The notes beneath the pieces are model-generated. The model searched no databases. It saw only the letters and a program-made list of their open reading frames with translations, and was not told the DNA's origin. From positions 62,001 to 126,000 of the forward strand of contig JAFEFN010000017.1 in NCBI GenBank assembly GCA_018240525.1: 64,000 nucleotides of DNA, read 5' to 3'. This document shows positions 7,914-17,021 of this stretch, in pieces; position 1 is the first letter of the stretch, and every line of letters begins with the position of its first letter. The translations under genes were made by a program, and so were the position numbers. This DNA comes from Pseudomonadota bacterium. GTDB taxonomy: Bacteria > Pseudomonadota > Gammaproteobacteria > Steroidobacterales > Steroidobacteraceae.

Positions 7914-9230
7914 TTACTTCTCGTCGCGCTTCTCGTTGCCCTGCGGCGGGTGCTTGGGGTCACCCGTGCTGGCGTGGTGCGGATTGTTCTGTCCGTTCTG
8001 CCCATTGTGGCCGTTTTGCGGCGGCGCGCCCTGGGGAGCCGCCGTACCCGTGGTTGGCGGATGGTAGGCGTTGCCGGACGGCGGGACATTGTTCGGATGG
8101 TTGCCGTTGTAGCCCGGCGCGCCGTTGTTGCCGTAGGCCGGCGGCGTGCCATTGGACTGATGCCCGTTGCCGTAGCCCTGGTTGGGCTGGCCGGAGTTGC
8201 CCGGTGCACCGTACTGATGGCCGTTGTATCCGGGCGCGCCGTTCGGATGGTTGCCGTTGTAGCCCGGTACGCCGTTGTTGCCGTAGGCGGGCGGCGGTGA
8301 GCCGTTGGGCTGATGCGCACTCGGGTTGCCGGAGGCCTGGCCCTGACCGGAGTTACCCGGTGCACCGTACGGGTGACCGTTGTAGCCGCCGGCCGTCGGC
8401 GGGCCCGGGTGTGCGGCCACGACCCCCGGTCCGGTGAAGGCGCCGGGATGCAGCGTCGCCGCGACCGGCGGATGCCCCTCGTTGAAGCTCGCCTGCAGCG
8501 CGCGGTTCTCGCGCGCGGCCTGGAAGTGCTGCATCTGAACGTTCGTCGGCGGCACGTGGCGCTCGTGCATGGCTTCGTATTCGCCCGGGGTGGCGACGGC
8601 GTGCACGCCGCCGGCTCCGCCGTTGTAGCTCACGCGGTTGTTGATGACGGTGGTGTTGTTGATCACCGTCTCGTTGTAGGTGTTGTGGACGATCGTGGTG
8701 TTCACGTTCGTCACGGCGGTGTTGTAGTGGTACTCGTTGCCCACCCAGCGTGCGCCGACGTAGCCGACACCCGTGTAGCCGTAGCCATAGTTCACGCCGC
8801 CATAGAAGCCGACGTGGGGGCCCCAGTAGCCGGCGTGGAAGACGTACAGGCCGCCCACAAAGCCCCAGTAGCCCGGGGTCCAGAAGACCCCGACCGTGGG
8901 CGGCATCACCCAGGTCCCGGGGACCCAGTAGTACCCGGCCGGCCCGTACTGCCAGTAGCCCGGCGTCCAGGCATAGCCCGGGGCCGGCGGTGGCGGCTGT
9001 TCATACGCCGGCAGGGGCGGTGGCGGTGCCTCGGCCGTGTTGGCGGGCGCCTGGTTGTCGTAGTCCTGGTAGTTCTGGGGCTGGTCCTGGGCGACCGGCG
9101 GGGGCGGCGGCGGGGGCGGCGCGGCATAGGTCACGCAGGCGGCCAGCACGGGGGCGGCAAGGGCTGCGAGGACCCCCAGGCGCACCGGGGCGCAGCGGAG
9201 GTAAGCCAGGGGACTGAATTTCGGGGTCAT
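7914..9230 (-). CDS. YXWGXW-repeat outer-envelope lipoprotein with Gly/Asn/Tyr-rich tail
   Basis: A 438-residue secreted lipoprotein. A signal peptide ends in a lipobox (VLAAC, Cys about residue 31). A proline run follows, then aromatic repeats of the YXWGXW kind (TPGYWQYGPAGYYWVPG, FWTPGYWGFVGG, FHAGYWGPH) at roughly residues 85-140. A Asn/Thr-rich stretch comes next (VTNVNTTIVHNTYNE). The C-terminal 170 residues are low-complexity and contain two copies of a 50-residue repeat rich in NG, PGY and GAPGNSGQ. GGAAG precedes the start at 9230. The function of such proteins is not established; a structural or surface-coat role is plausible. It stands alone, convergent with the quinone reductase. 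Confidence 0.85.
   Translation of the reverse strand: MTPKFSPLAYLRCAPVRLGVLAALAAPVLAACVTYAAPPPPPPPPVAQDQPQNYQDYDNQAPANTAEAPPPPLPAYEQPPPPAPGYAWTPGYWQYGPAGYYWVPGTWVMPPTVGVFWTPGYWGFVGGLYVFHAGYWGPHVGFYGGVNYGYGYTGVGYVGARWVGNEYHYNTAVTNVNTTIVHNTYNETVINNTTVINNRVSYNGGAGGVHAVATPGEYEAMHERHVPPTNVQMQHFQAARENRALQASFNEGHPPVAATLHPGAFTGPGVVAAHPGPPTAGGYNGHPYGAPGNSGQGQASGNPSAHQPNGSPPPAYGNNGVPGYNGNHPNGAPGYNGHQYGAPGNSGQPNQGYGNGHQSNGTPPAYGNNGAPGYNGNHPNNVPPSGNAYHPPTTGTAAPQGAPPQNGHNGQNGQNNPHHASTGDPKHPPQGNEKRDEK
8091..8390. repeat. Two tandem ~150-bp imperfect repeats inside the lipoprotein gene
   Basis: The block beginning gttcggatggttgccgttgt occurs at 8091 and again at 8241. The block cccggtgcaccgtac occurs near 8204 and again near 8354. 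The period is 150 bp, or 50 codons, so copy number could vary by slippage without breaking the reading frame. Confidence 0.7.
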
Positions 9231-9383
9231 TGGCGCTTCCAGTGGCCGCAGCCGGCCTGCTCAGGTGTAACGAGGCTAGGTCAGCATAGTCGCTGCCTGC
9301 ACCGTACAACGTCACACTTCCGTGTCGGACGACGGCCATGAACCATTCTTAATCGCGCCTGCCGGGATTCAGGCCCGGTTCAG

Positions 9384-9899
9384 TCAGGCGGTGGTCTGGA
9401 CCGAGCGGGCGCGCAGCGGGCGGACGCTGCGGCTGATCCCCAGCGCGCCGCTGCGCACCACCTCGAGCAGCTGAGCCTGGCGACCCAGGCTCTCCACGAA
9501 GGCGCTCACCTCCGCCTCGTTGGCGGTGAGCTCGACGATGAAGCCACCGACGGAGGGATCGAGCACCCGGCCGCCGCTGCGCACCACCTGCCCGCGCACC
9601 GCGTCCGTCTGTGCCGGTTCCAGCCGCAGCTTCAGCAGCACCAGCTCGCGCTCCAGGTGCTCCCCGCGGGTCATGTCCAGCACGTTCACCACATCGACGA
9701 GCTTGTTCAGCTGGTTGGCGATCTGCTGGATCACCAGGTCCGAGCCGGAAGTGACCAGCGTCAGGCGCGAGACGGTCGGGTCATCGGTCGCGGCGACCGA
9801 CAGCGACTCGATGTTGTAGCCGCGGGTGGAGAACAGGCCCGCGACGCGGGAGAGGGCCCCGGCCTCGTTTTGCAGCAGGACGGCAATGATGTGGCGCAT
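9384..9899 (-). CDS. ilvH: Acetolactate synthase small (regulatory) subunit
   Basis: A 171-residue regulatory subunit of acetohydroxyacid synthase, which confers valine feedback on the catalytic subunit. The N-terminal ACT domain starts MRHIIAVLLQNEAGALSRVAG and contains the effector-site signature GYNIESLSVAATDDP. The C-terminal IlvN/H domain contains SVGGFIVELT. Length and motifs match IlvH. It is transcribed away from the catalytic subunit gene, whereas the two are nearly always codirectional. The 145 bp between the two starts must hold both promoters; no clear Shine-Dalgarno was seen. Confidence 0.95.
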   Translation of the reverse strand: MRHIIAVLLQNEAGALSRVAGLFSTRGYNIESLSVAATDDPTVSRLTLVTSGSDLVIQQIANQLNKLVDVVNVLDMTRGEHLERELVLLKLRLEPAQTDAVRGQVVRSGGRVLDPSVGGFIVELTANEAEVSAFVESLGRQAQLLEVVRSGALGISRSVRPLRARSVQTTA

Positions 9900-10044
9900 G
9901 GAAAGTGAGGCGGCGAAGCCGGTGGTGGGCGCGCCAGAATAAAGGATCGGCGCGAGTTTGCACCACGGAAGCAAGCTGCTAGGCTCGCTGACCCCTGCGA
10001 CTTTCTCGAAGCGCACGCACGTTTTAAGGCCCAGAAGCGCGCCC

Positions 10045-11892
10045 ATGACCGACACTGTGATCCAGCCACGACCGGCGGGGCATCCGCTCGCCGGCCACAC
10101 CATGAATGGCGCCCGCATGATCATGCAGGTGCTCGCCGATGAAGGCGTTACCACCATCTTCGGGTACAGCGGCGGCGCGATCCTGCCCACTTTCGATGCG
10201 GTGTTTCTGTACAACGAGGACGCCAAGAAGGCGGGCGCCCCGCAGATCCCCCTGATCGTGCCGGCCAACGAGCAGGGCGCCGGCTTCATGGCCGCCGGCT
10301 ATGCGCGCGCCAGCGGCAAGGTCGGGGTGTGTGTCGTGACCTCGGGCCCGGGAGCGACGAACACTGTTACACCAGTGCGCGACTGTATGGCCGATTCGAT
10401 ACCGATTGTCGTCATTTGCGGCCAAGTGCCCCGCGCTGCGATCGGCACCGACGCCTTCCAGGAAGCCCCCATCGCCTCGGTGATGGGGGCGGTGGCCAAG
10501 CACATCTTCCTGGTCACCGACCCGGCCAAGCTCGAGTCGACGGTCCGCACCGCCTTCGAGATCGCCCGCACGGGCCGGCCGGGCCCGGTGGTCATCGACA
10601 TCCCTAAGGATGTGCAGAACTGGCACGGCACCTTTGCCGGGCAGGGCCTGCTGCCGATCCCCGGCTACCGCCGCCGCATGCAGGAGCTCACGCAGTCGAC
10701 CCTCGAGCCGGCGGCCGCGGAGCGCTTCTTCGGCATGCTGGGCGAGGCCCGGCGGCCGCTGATCTACGCCGGCGGTGGCGTCATCAACGGCAACGCCGCC
10801 GAGGCCCTCACCAGCTTCGCGCGCGCCTTCGGCATCCCGGTGGTCACCACGCTCATGGGGATCGGCGCCTACGACACCACCGACCCCATGGCCATGCGCA
10901 TGCTCGGCATGCACGGTGCGGCCTTCGCCAACTACGCGGTCGATGACTGCGACTTTCTCATCGCGGTCGGCTCGCGGTTCGATGACCGCGTGGCCGGCGT
11001 GCCCGACAAGTTCGCCCGCAATGCGGTACGCATCGCCCACCTGGACGTCGACCGCGCCGAGGTGGGCAAGGTCAAGCGCGCGCAGTGGAGCCACATCGGC
11101 CTGATCCGCCCGGCCCTCGAGGTGCTGCTCGCCCATGGGCGTACGCATGGCTTCCAGCGCGACTTCGCCCCGTGGCGGGCGGAGCTCGCCGAGCTCAAGC
11201 GCGTCCACGCGATGAACTACGACCGCGACAGCCCCCTCATCCAGCCGTACTACGTGATCGAGGAGATCAACCGGCGCACCCGGGGCGAGGCGATCATCAG
11301 CACCGGCGTGGGCCAGCACCAGATGTGGTCGGCGCAGTACTTCGACTTCCGCTCGCCGCGGCTGTGGCTCACCTCCGGCAGCATGGGCACCATGGGGTTC
11401 GGCCTGCCCGCGGCCATCGGCGCCCAGTTCGCGCAGCCCGCGCGCATGGTCATCGACATCGACGGCGACTCCAGCATCCGCATGAACTTCGGCGACCTGG
11501 AAACGGTCACCACCTACGACCTGCCCGTGAAGGTCGTGGTGCTCAACAACTTCGGCGATGGCATGGTCAAGCAGTGGCAGAAGCTGTTCCACAAGGGGCG
11601 CCTGTCGGCCAGCGACCGCTCGCTGCACAAGAAGGACTTCGTCAAGGCGGCGCAGGCGGACGGCTTCCGCTACGCGGTGCGCCTGGAGAAGAAGGCGGAC
11701 GTGCCGCGCGTCATCGAGGAGTTCCTCGCCCACCAGGGGCCGGCCTTCCTCGAGGTGATGATCGACCCGGACGCCGGGGTGTACCCCATGGTCGGTCCCG
11801 GGCAGGCCTACGACGAGATGATCACCGGCGACTTCATCCCCTCGCGCCACAAGGTGGCCATCAAGCCCCCCGGTCCGTCGGAGATGTTCTGA
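10045..11892 (+). CDS. ilvB: Acetolactate synthase large (catalytic) subunit
   Basis: A 615-residue ThDP-dependent enzyme making acetolactate or acetohydroxybutyrate for valine, leucine and isoleucine. The activating glutamate is in ANEQGAGFMAAGYARASGK, followed by TSGPGATNTVTPVRDCMAD. The FAD region is GSRFDDRVAG and the ThDP/Mg site is DIDGDSSIRMNFGDLET with LNNFGDGMVKQWQ. It is longer than enterobacterial enzymes, with a small insertion after FDAVFLYNED. Glyoxylate carboligase was considered, but the preserved catalytic Glu and the divergent ilvH favour acetolactate synthase. It is followed after 11 bp by a glyoxalase-family gene, possibly in one transcript. Confidence 0.93.
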   Translation: MTDTVIQPRPAGHPLAGHTMNGARMIMQVLADEGVTTIFGYSGGAILPTFDAVFLYNEDAKKAGAPQIPLIVPANEQGAGFMAAGYARASGKVGVCVVTSGPGATNTVTPVRDCMADSIPIVVICGQVPRAAIGTDAFQEAPIASVMGAVAKHIFLVTDPAKLESTVRTAFEIARTGRPGPVVIDIPKDVQNWHGTFAGQGLLPIPGYRRRMQELTQSTLEPAAAERFFGMLGEARRPLIYAGGGVINGNAAEALTSFARAFGIPVVTTLMGIGAYDTTDPMAMRMLGMHGAAFANYAVDDCDFLIAVGSRFDDRVAGVPDKFARNAVRIAHLDVDRAEVGKVKRAQWSHIGLIRPALEVLLAHGRTHGFQRDFAPWRAELAELKRVHAMNYDRDSPLIQPYYVIEEINRRTRGEAIISTGVGQHQMWSAQYFDFRSPRLWLTSGSMGTMGFGLPAAIGAQFAQPARMVIDIDGDSSIRMNFGDLETVTTYDLPVKVVVLNNFGDGMVKQWQKLFHKGRLSASDRSLHKKDFVKAAQADGFRYAVRLEKKADVPRVIEEFLAHQGPAFLEVMIDPDAGVYPMVGPGQAYDEMITGDFIPSRHKVAIKPPGPSEMF

Positions 11893-11903
11893 AGGGACAT
11901 GCG

Positions 11904-12323
11904 ATGAAGTACCTGCACACCATGGTGCGCGTGAAGGACATCGAGGCGTCGCTACGCTTCTACTGTGCGGCGCTCGGGCTGAAGGAGCTGTCGCGCAAGG
12001 ACTACCCGCAGGGCCGCTACACGCTGGTCTTCCTCGCCGCCCCGGGCGACGAGTCGGCGCAGGTGGAGCTCACGCACAACTGGGACCCCGAGGAATACGG
12101 CGGCGGCCGCAACTTCGGCCACCTGGCCTACGAGGTCGACGACGTCTACGCCACCTGCCAGCGCCTGCGCGAGCATGGCGTGACCATCCTGCGGCCGCCG
12201 CGCGACGGGCGCATGGCCTTCGTGCGCTCGCCGGACGACATCTCCATCGAGCTGCTGCAGAAGGGCGCTGCGCTCGCGCCGGCCGAGCCGTGGAAATCCA
12301 TGCCGAACACCGGTAGCTGGTAG
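11904..12323 (+). CDS. gloA: Glyoxalase I-like VOC protein
   Basis: A 139-residue vicinal-oxygen-chelate protein opening MKYLHTMVRVKDIEASLRFY like bacterial lactoylglutathione lyase, which isomerises the methylglyoxal-glutathione adduct. The four metal ligands of GloA can be placed at His5, Glu55, His73 (NFGHLAYEV) and Glu116 (ISIELL). The C-terminal part (PRDGRMAFVRSPDDIS) departs from the usual GloA sequence around the substrate loop, so a related VOC enzyme is possible. AAGGGA precedes the start. It sits 11 bp behind ilvB, and 14 bp before the glucan synthase. Confidence 0.82.
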   Translation: MKYLHTMVRVKDIEASLRFYCAALGLKELSRKDYPQGRYTLVFLAAPGDESAQVELTHNWDPEEYGGGRNFGHLAYEVDDVYATCQRLREHGVTILRPPRDGRMAFVRSPDDISIELLQKGAALAPAEPWKSMPNTGSW

Positions 12324-12337
12324 GCTCCGGGCCGGCC

Positions 12338-15001
12338 ATGAAATCGATCCCGAGCCTGCTCATCGCGGCGGTGTTTGCCACGCTGACCTTCGCGGTGTGG
12401 GCCTACCTGAACAAGCCCACCAAGGAACCCCCGTGGCCCTCGCTCATCCAGGGCCTGACCTTCTCGCCGTTCCGCGCCAACGAGGACCCGACGCACGGCC
12501 TGTTCCCCACCGACGCGGAGATCGACGCGGACCTGGCGCTGCTGGCCGGCAAGGTCAAGGCGGTGCGCAGCTACAGCGTCGAGTCGACGCTCGCCCACAT
12601 CCCGGAGCTGGCCGAGAGGCACGACCTGAACGTGATGCTCGGCGCCTGGATCGACGACCACCGCGACAAGAACGAGCAGCAGCTGGCCACCGCCATCGAG
12701 CTGGCCTCCACGCACATCAACGTCGTGCGCGTGATCGTCGGCAACGAGGTGGTGCTGCGCGGCGACCTGCCGATCGGCGAGCTCGAGGGCTACCTCGACC
12801 GCGCGCGCGATGCGCTCGAGGCGCCGGTGAGCACCGCCGAGCCCTGGCACGTGTGGCTGGCGCACCCGGATCTCGCGCAGCACGTCGACTTCATCGCCGT
12901 GCACCTGCTGCCGTACTGGGAGGGCACCGCGGTCGATGTGGCCATCGACTACTCGCTCAAGCAGCTCAAGCAGCTGCAGAAGGCGTTCCCGGGCAAGGCG
13001 ATCGTCGTGGCCGAGATCGGCTGGCCGAGCCGCGGGCGCACGCGCGAGTCGGCGGTGGCCTCGGAGGCGAACGAGGCGCTGTTCCTGCGCCGCTTCCTGG
13101 ACAAGGCGCACAAGCTGCAGATCAGCTACTACATCGTCGAGGCCTTCGACCAGCCATGGAAGGCCTACCAGGAGGGGGCGGTCGGTTCTTACTGGGGCGT
13201 GTACGACGTGAACCGCCAGCCGAAGTTCGCCTTCACCGCCCCGATCGTGCGCATCCCCGAGTGGCACATCCTCGCCGCGGTCTCCGTGGCCGTGGCGCTG
13301 CTGCTGCTCGGCCTGCTCTACCTCAACAGCGATGCCCTGCGTAACAGCGGCCGCGGCTTCCTCGCCATCGTCGTCTATTCGGCCGCCACGCTCGCGGTGT
13401 GGGTCATCTACGACTTCACGCAGCAGTACATGACGGTCTCGAGCGTCATCTCCGGGGTGCTGCTGCTCTTGGGCATGCTCGGGGTGCTGCTGGTGCTGCT
13501 GGCGGAGGCGCACGAGTGGGCCGAGGCGCACTGGGTGTCCTACCGGCGCCGCCTCGGGGCACCGATCCTCAAGGAGGGCACCAAGTTCCCCAAGGTGTCG
13601 ATCCACGTGCCGGCCTACAACGAGCCGCCGGACATGCTCATCCAGACCCTCGACGGGCTGGCGCGCCTGGACTACCCGGACTACGAAGTGCTGGTGATCG
13701 ACAACAACACCAAGGACGAGGCGGTGTGGCGCCCGGTCGAGGCGCATTGCGAGAAGCTCGGCGCGCGCTTCCGCTTCTTTCACGTCGCACCGCTGTCGGG
13801 CTTCAAGGCGGGCGCGCTCAACTTCGCGCTCGACCGCACGGTGCCGGACGCGGAAGTGGTGGCGGTGATCGACAGCGACTACATCGTCGAGCCGAACTGG
13901 CTGCGCGAGCTGGCGCCCGGCTTCCAGGACCAGCGCATCGCCATCGTGCAGGCGCCGCAGGATTACCGCGACGCGGACGAAAGCGCCTTCAAGGCCATGT
14001 GCTACGCGGAGTACCGCGGCTTCTTCCACATCGGCATGATCACGCGCAACGAGCGCAACGCCATCATCCAGCACGGCACCATGACCATGGTGCGCCGCAC
14101 GCAGCTGGATCACTGCCGCTGGGCGGAGTGGAACATCACCGAGGATGCCGAGCTCGGCCTGCGCATCTTCGAGCGCGGCTTCGACGCCAGCTACGTGCCG
14201 ACCAGCTACGGCCGCGGGCTCATGCCCGACACCTTCATCGACTTCAAGAAGCAGCGCTTCCGCTGGGCCTACGGGGCGATGCAGATCATCAAGGCCCACG
14301 GCCGCGCGCTGTTCCTCGAGGGCGGACCGCTCTCGCCCGGGCAGCGCTACCACTTCGTGGCCGGCTGGCTGCCGTGGATCGCCGATGGCTGCAACATGCT
14401 GTTCAACCTGGCCGCGCTCGGCTGGTCGGCGGCCATGGTGTGGGCGCCGGACCAGATCGACCCGCCGCTGGTGATGTACTCGGTGCTGCCGCTGTCACTG
14501 TTCACGTTCAAGCTGGCGAAGCTGGTGCACCTGTACCGCGTGCGCGTCGGCGCCAGCATGCGCCAGACCATCGCCGCGGCGATCGCCGGACTTGCGCTCA
14601 CGCACACGATCGGCACGGCGGCCATCAAGGGGCTGGTCACCAAGAGCGAACCCTTCTTCCGCACCCCCAAGCAGGGCGGCCGCACCGGGCTGTGGAGCGC
14701 GCTGGCCGCGGCGCGCGAGGAAACCCTCATGATGGTGGGACTTCTGGCCTCGGCCTGGGCGGTGGCGGCCACCACCTCGTCCGACCACGCACGCGGCGCC
14801 GCCGGCGGGCCGGATCGGCTGGCCTGGATCATCGTCCTGTGCATCCAGGCCGTCCCCTACGCCTCCTCGCTCATCGTCTCCCTCGCCAGTGCATTCCCTC
14901 TGCCGGCCAGCCTGCTCGGCACGACCTACCGGCCGATGAGCTCTCCGGGCAAGCCTGCCGACCGCAAGAGCGGCAAGCCGGAGGCGGACCCGGTCGGCTG
15001 A
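12338..15001 (+). CDS. GH17-GT2 fusion, NdvB-like beta-glucan synthase
   Basis: An 887-residue inner-membrane protein. After an N-terminal membrane anchor (residues 7-23), residues about 35-305 form a glycoside hydrolase 17 domain with acid/base Glu137 (IVGNEVV) and nucleophile Glu226 (VVAEIGWPSRG). Two to three membrane helices follow (about 310-390). Residues about 415-660 are a GT2 synthase domain with DSD (512-514), TED (601-603) and QRFRW (639-643), and the C-terminus has further membrane helices. This order matches the NdvB type known from pseudomonads, where GH17 remodels beta-1,3-glucan made by the GT2 part. The linkage here is inferred. It ends 2 bp before a transporter gene. Confidence 0.88.
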   Translation: MKSIPSLLIAAVFATLTFAVWAYLNKPTKEPPWPSLIQGLTFSPFRANEDPTHGLFPTDAEIDADLALLAGKVKAVRSYSVESTLAHIPELAERHDLNVMLGAWIDDHRDKNEQQLATAIELASTHINVVRVIVGNEVVLRGDLPIGELEGYLDRARDALEAPVSTAEPWHVWLAHPDLAQHVDFIAVHLLPYWEGTAVDVAIDYSLKQLKQLQKAFPGKAIVVAEIGWPSRGRTRESAVASEANEALFLRRFLDKAHKLQISYYIVEAFDQPWKAYQEGAVGSYWGVYDVNRQPKFAFTAPIVRIPEWHILAAVSVAVALLLLGLLYLNSDALRNSGRGFLAIVVYSAATLAVWVIYDFTQQYMTVSSVISGVLLLLGMLGVLLVLLAEAHEWAEAHWVSYRRRLGAPILKEGTKFPKVSIHVPAYNEPPDMLIQTLDGLARLDYPDYEVLVIDNNTKDEAVWRPVEAHCEKLGARFRFFHVAPLSGFKAGALNFALDRTVPDAEVVAVIDSDYIVEPNWLRELAPGFQDQRIAIVQAPQDYRDADESAFKAMCYAEYRGFFHIGMITRNERNAIIQHGTMTMVRRTQLDHCRWAEWNITEDAELGLRIFERGFDASYVPTSYGRGLMPDTFIDFKKQRFRWAYGAMQIIKAHGRALFLEGGPLSPGQRYHFVAGWLPWIADGCNMLFNLAALGWSAAMVWAPDQIDPPLVMYSVLPLSLFTFKLAKLVHLYRVRVGASMRQTIAAAIAGLALTHTIGTAAIKGLVTKSEPFFRTPKQGGRTGLWSALAAAREETLMMVGLLASAWAVAATTSSDHARGAAGGPDRLAWIIVLCIQAVPYASSLIVSLASAFPLPASLLGTTYRPMSSPGKPADRKSGKPEADPVG

Positions 15002-15003
15002 GC

Positions 15004-15903
15004 ATGCATCACGGCAGGCTGCGCGCGATCGCCTCGATGCTCACCGCGGTCCTGGCGTTCTCGGGGATGGACACGCTGCTGAAGCTGCTGTCGGCAAGCT
15101 ATGCGCCGATGCAGGTCGCGACGCTGCGCGGTGCGTGCGCAATCCCGTTCATGCTGGCGCCCATCATCATGACCCGCAGCTGGCACGCGCTCATCCCGCG
15201 GCGCTGGTACATGCACCTGCTGCGTGGCGCACTGCAGGTGGTCGTGCTGGGCGGCTTCATTCTCGCGGTGCGCGAACTGTCCCTCGCCAACGCCTACGCG
15301 GTGTTCCTGTCGGCGCCGCTCATCGTCACCGCCCTGTCCGTGCCGATGCTCAAGGAGCGCACCGAGCCGGCCAACTGGGTCGCGATCGCGGTCGGACTCG
15401 GCGGCGTGTGCATCATGCTGCGCCCGAGCGTCTCCGGGCTGGCCACGCTGGGATCCCTGGCGGCGCTGGTGGCCGCCTTCGGCTACGCGCTGGGCGGCAT
15501 CACCCTGCGGATGCTGACGCGCACGGATACGACCGCGAGCGTGGTGCTGTGGACCATCAGCACCATGACCGTGCTGGCGGGGCTGATTGCCGCGCCGCAC
15601 TGGGTCCCGATCCACCCCGAGCACTACCGCTGGCTGGTCGGTCTCGGCGCGCTGGCCGCGGTGGGTTCCTACCTGCTGGCGGAGGCCTTTCGTTATGCGC
15701 CGGCCTCGGTCGTGGCACCGCTCGAGTACACGGCGCTGCTGTGGGGCATCGTCATCGACCGGGTGATCTGGCACGTGCTGCCTTCGGCGCGCGTGTGCTG
15801 GGGCGGAGCGGTGGTCATCTCAAGCGGACTCTACCTGATCTGGCGCGAGCGTACGCACCTGGCGCGCGAGCTGGCCGCGCCGTCGTGGCAGCCGCCGCCC
15901 TAG
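15004..15903 (+). CDS. EamA/DMT-family transporter
   Basis: A 299-residue integral membrane protein with about ten hydrophobic helices in two homologous halves, the drug/metabolite transporter plan. Recognisable pieces are LAFSGMDTLLKLLS at the start, VFLSAPLIVTALSV before the mid-loop, and VAPLEYTALLWGIVIDRVIW in the second half. The ATG is 2 bp beyond the glucan synthase stop, so the two genes are probably cotranscribed. A role in moving a glucan precursor or substituent is possible but not shown. The substrate is unknown. Confidence 0.87.
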   Translation: MHHGRLRAIASMLTAVLAFSGMDTLLKLLSASYAPMQVATLRGACAIPFMLAPIIMTRSWHALIPRRWYMHLLRGALQVVVLGGFILAVRELSLANAYAVFLSAPLIVTALSVPMLKERTEPANWVAIAVGLGGVCIMLRPSVSGLATLGSLAALVAAFGYALGGITLRMLTRTDTTASVVLWTISTMTVLAGLIAAPHWVPIHPEHYRWLVGLGALAAVGSYLLAEAFRYAPASVVAPLEYTALLWGIVIDRVIWHVLPSARVCWGGAVVISSGLYLIWRERTHLARELAAPSWQPPP

Positions 15904-15972
15904 CAGGGCAGAATGGCCCCGACGGTTGCCTGACCGTGGAAGACCCCGCACGGCAATAAGAGGAAGCCCGCC

Positions 15973-17010
15973 ATGAGCAATGCTGAAGTCCGCGGACGAT
16001 TTGTCTGGCACGAATTGCTGACGACCGACACCGCCGCCGCCGCCGCGTTCTATCCGCGCATCCTGCCCTGGCGCACACAGCCTTCCAACATGCCAGGCTA
16101 CACCCTGTTCACGGCGGGATCCGCCCAGGTCGCCGGCTACATGGAGCTGCCGCCCGAGGCGGAGAGCGCGCCGGCCCACTGGATGATGTACGTGGGCACT
16201 CCGAACGTGGATGCCGCCTGCGCGCAAGCGCAGTCCCTCGGGGCGCGCGTGTGCAAGGCCCCGAGCGACATCCCCAACGTGGGCCGCTTCGCGGTGCTCG
16301 CCGACCCGCAGGGTGCGACCTTCGCGGTGTTCACGCCGCAGGGCGGTCCGCCGCCGTCGGCGCCCGAGTTCGGCGGATTCTCCTGGCACGAGCTGGCCAC
16401 CACGGACGTCAACGCGGCGCTGAGCTTCTACGGTCAGCTCTTCGGCTGGACGCGCGGCGTCGGCCACGACATGGGCGCCATGGGCGTGTACCAGCTGTTC
16501 GAGCACGGCGGCGCCGCGGTCGGTGGCATGTGCAACACCCAGGGCCCGCAGACACCGCCTTCCTGGCTGAGCTACGTGCACGTGGCTGACTCGAGCCGCG
16601 CGGTCGCGGCGGTCAAGGCCGCCGGCGGGCGCCTGCTGCATGGACCGGTGGAGGTCCCCGGTGGCAGCTGGATCGCACTCTTCCTCGATCCCCAGGGCGG
16701 TGCGTTCGCGGTGCACGAGATGCCGAAGTCCTCGGCCGCGCCGGCACGTCCTGCGGCCACGGCGGCCAAGCCGGCCACGGCTGCCAAGCCGGCCGCGGCG
16801 GCCAAGCCGGCCCCCGCCAGGAAGGTCCCCGCGCGCAAGGTCGCCCGCCGGAAGAAGGTCGTGCAAGCGGTCGTCAGGCGGCGGGTGAAGAAGACCGTGC
16901 GCAAGGCCGCCCGGAAGACCAAGCGCGCGGCGAAGAAGGTGGTGCGCACGGTCAAGCGGAAGGCGCGCGGCACGCGCCGTGCGGCACGCAAGTCGGCACG
17001 CCGGCGCTGA
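15973..17010 (+). CDS. Two-domain VOC protein with histone H1-like basic tail
   Basis: A 345-residue protein. Residues 1-255 are two VOC (glyoxalase/bleomycin-resistance-like) modules: one opens FVWHELLTTDTAAAAAFYP, and the second FSWHELATTDVNAALSFYG. Each ends in a DPQGA/DPQGG strand. Residues 256-345 are almost entirely Ala, Lys, Arg and Pro, with AAKPA repeats then arginine/lysine clusters (VARRKKVVQ, VVRRRVKKTVRKAARK). Such tails bind DNA in bacterial H1-like and AlgP-type proteins. RNA or DNA targeting of this VOC protein is therefore inferred. AGAGGA precedes the start. The substrate of the VOC part is unknown. Confidence 0.85.
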   Translation: MSNAEVRGRFVWHELLTTDTAAAAAFYPRILPWRTQPSNMPGYTLFTAGSAQVAGYMELPPEAESAPAHWMMYVGTPNVDAACAQAQSLGARVCKAPSDIPNVGRFAVLADPQGATFAVFTPQGGPPPSAPEFGGFSWHELATTDVNAALSFYGQLFGWTRGVGHDMGAMGVYQLFEHGGAAVGGMCNTQGPQTPPSWLSYVHVADSSRAVAAVKAAGGRLLHGPVEVPGGSWIALFLDPQGGAFAVHEMPKSSAAPARPAATAAKPATAAKPAAAAKPAPARKVPARKVARRKKVVQAVVRRRVKKTVRKAARKTKRAAKKVVRTVKRKARGTRRAARKSARRR

Positions 17011-17021
17011 GCCCACGAAGA

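Noticed and set aside
10024..11850. Open frame of about 600 codons on the minus strand
   Set aside because: Antisense shadow of ilvB without recognisable domains.
10045..11892. Glyoxylate carboligase
   Set aside because: Glyoxylate carboligase lacks the catalytic Glu kept here in NEQGAG, and an acetolactate synthase small subunit gene is divergent to it.
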